A stretch of 64,000 bases of DNA. Source: Bradyrhizobium huanghuaihaiense (lineage in GTDB: Bacteria > Pseudomonadota > Alphaproteobacteria > Rhizobiales > Xanthobacteraceae). The stretch is from the NCBI RefSeq assembly GCF_007830635.1, contig NZ_VLLA01000018.1:62001-126000 (forward strand), in the 5' to 3' direction. Position numbers and translations under genes: made by a program. The notes under the pieces are model-generated. The model did not search any database. It had not been told where the DNA came from and saw only the letters and a list, made by a program, of their open reading frames with translations. This document shows positions 63,018-64,000 of the stretch, in pieces. Each line of letters opens with the position of its first letter. Position 1 is the stretch's first letter.

Positions 63018-63956
63018 TCATGCGGCGACCGCGATATCGTCGAAGGATACACCGGTCAGCGTTGCCGAGACATCCCACAGCATCGCAGCCGCGGCAAAGT
63101 CCTTCGCCTGCGGCATGATCCTCGCGGGCGCGGGCGCCCCCTTCAGTTCGTAGAATCCGTTCGGACCGTAATAGCCGCCCGGTTCAGCACCGGGCGAGGC
63201 CGCCGCGAACAGCGTCGGCAACGCGCCTTCGGCCGCGGACTGGCTCATCAGCGGCTGCAGCAACCGGCCGACCCGCCACTGGAATGTGTTGGCGCCCGGC
63301 CCGTTCGAAATGAGATCGGTCCGCGCATAGCCGGGATGGGCGGCAAGGCTCGTCACACCCCAGCCGGCGGCGAGGCTGCGGCGCTGCAACTCCAGCGCAA
63401 ACATCAGCATCGCAAGCTTGGACTGGCAATAGGCCCGCCAGGGACGATAGGAATGCTTGCCTTGCAGATCGTCAAAATTGATCGCGCCGGAGCGGTGCGC
63501 AAGGCTGGAGAGATTGACGACACGCGGCGCCTTAGCGCGGCGAAGCTGCGGCAGCAGATGCGCCGTCAGCGCGTAATGGCCGAGATAGTTGGTGCCGAGC
63601 TGCATCTCGAAACCATCCGCCGTCTGCTGCCGCTTCGGCAGCGCCATCACGCCGGCATTGTTGACGAGGAGATCGAGCTGCTCGTTGCCAGCGGCAAAGC
63701 GCCTGGCGAAATCGGCGACGGAGGCAAGGCTGGCGAGGTCGAGATGCTCATAGGCGATCAAGGCGTTGGGAAACCGCTCGCAAATGCCCTCGATCGCCCG
63801 CAGGCCCTTTGCGTCGCTGCGCCCGGTGAGTATGACAATGGCACCGGCGCCCGCCAGCGCCATCGCGGTCTCATAACCGAGCCCGCCGGTGGCGCCGGTC
63901 ACGACCGCGGTCTTGCCGCTGAGGGAGGGAATGTCTGCCGTGGTCCAGTCGGTCAT
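63018..63956 (-). CDS. Short-chain dehydrogenase, retinol dehydrogenase-like
   Basis: A 312-residue SDR of the WW-domain oxidoreductase/retinol dehydrogenase-like type. TGATGGLG (residues 20-27) binds the cofactor, then LLVNNAGVMALPKRQQTADG, VVNLSSLAHRSG with the catalytic serine, YCQSKLAMLMFALEL with the Tyr-xxx-Lys pair (YCQSK). LAAHPGYARTDLISNG is typical. The substrate is unknown. It is 25 bases upstream of the epimerase-like gene on the same strand; the two may be co-transcribed. 44 bases of sequence follow at the right edge with no feature. Confidence 0.87.
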   Translation of the reverse strand: MTDWTTADIPSLSGKTAVVTGATGGLGYETAMALAGAGAIVILTGRSDAKGLRAIEGICERFPNALIAYEHLDLASLASVADFARRFAAGNEQLDLLVNNAGVMALPKRQQTADGFEMQLGTNYLGHYALTAHLLPQLRRAKAPRVVNLSSLAHRSGAINFDDLQGKHSYRPWRAYCQSKLAMLMFALELQRRSLAAGWGVTSLAAHPGYARTDLISNGPGANTFQWRVGRLLQPLMSQSAAEGALPTLFAAASPGAEPGGYYGPNGFYELKGAPAPARIMPQAKDFAAAAMLWDVSATLTGVSFDDIAVAA

Positions 63957-64000
63957 GCGGTGTCTCCGTTCGGCCTTACAAAAAGCCCGCGACGGGTCTA

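Overview
This 64 kb window is high-GC, densely coded alphaproteobacterial DNA. The best fit is a Bradyrhizobium-type member of the Nitrobacteraceae chromosome; this is inferred from gene content, not a database match. The support is a TrcR (DUF1013) cell-cycle regulator, an NdvA-type glucan exporter, a DUF2948-hisD-UPF0262-phosphatase-maf-yacG cluster, TAXI-TRAP transport, many PepSY-less small secreted proteins, and intergenic spaces filled with several families of palindromic repeats.

Layout. 1-5 kb: two nitronate monooxygenase paralogues (one cut by the window edge) around an internally deleted acyl-CoA ligase remnant and a thioesterase, then aspartase. 5-11.8 kb: a SNARE-associated membrane protein, a HisE-like pyrophosphatase, an orphan substrate-binding protein, an NdvA-like exporter and a D,D-carboxypeptidase. 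11.9-18.5 kb: fadD, DUF924, a peroxiredoxin, the ispH-thrB-rnhA operon (reverse strand) and divergent trcR. 18.7-28.4 kb: OmpW-type porin, propionyl-CoA synthetase, two TPR-LprI paralogues, a CPA1 antiporter and an SDR. 28.5-32.1 kb: a complete TAXI-TRAP transporter (binding protein, fused permease, DUF1850). 32.5-50.7 kb: small secreted proteins, NUDIX, PaaI thioesterase, aldo/keto reductase plus TTC38-like protein, two orphan histidine kinases, an isochorismatase-fold hydrolase, an operon of FABP-like, DHFR-like and FAD amine oxidase proteins, and a Tat-exported PLP enzyme.

50.7-57.8 kb looks like an accessory block: after an AT-rich non-coding patch come a fused cytochrome b561/ethylbenzene-dehydrogenase-type heme protein and a 2Fe-2S flavin reductase on the same strand, then a PstS-like periplasmic protein and a divergent membrane GGDEF-EAL protein, ending at a tRNA-Phe gene. 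The first pair could pass electrons from NAD(P)H through the membrane to a periplasmic heme and is the best candidate here for an undescribed system.

57.9-64 kb: tRNA-Phe, then the conserved housekeeping run yacG, maf, LMW phosphatase, UPF0262, hisD and DUF2948 on the reverse strand, followed by two NAD(P)-binding oxidoreductases. Start codons were chosen by eye from ribosome-binding sites, overlaps and family starts; no search or alignment was run.
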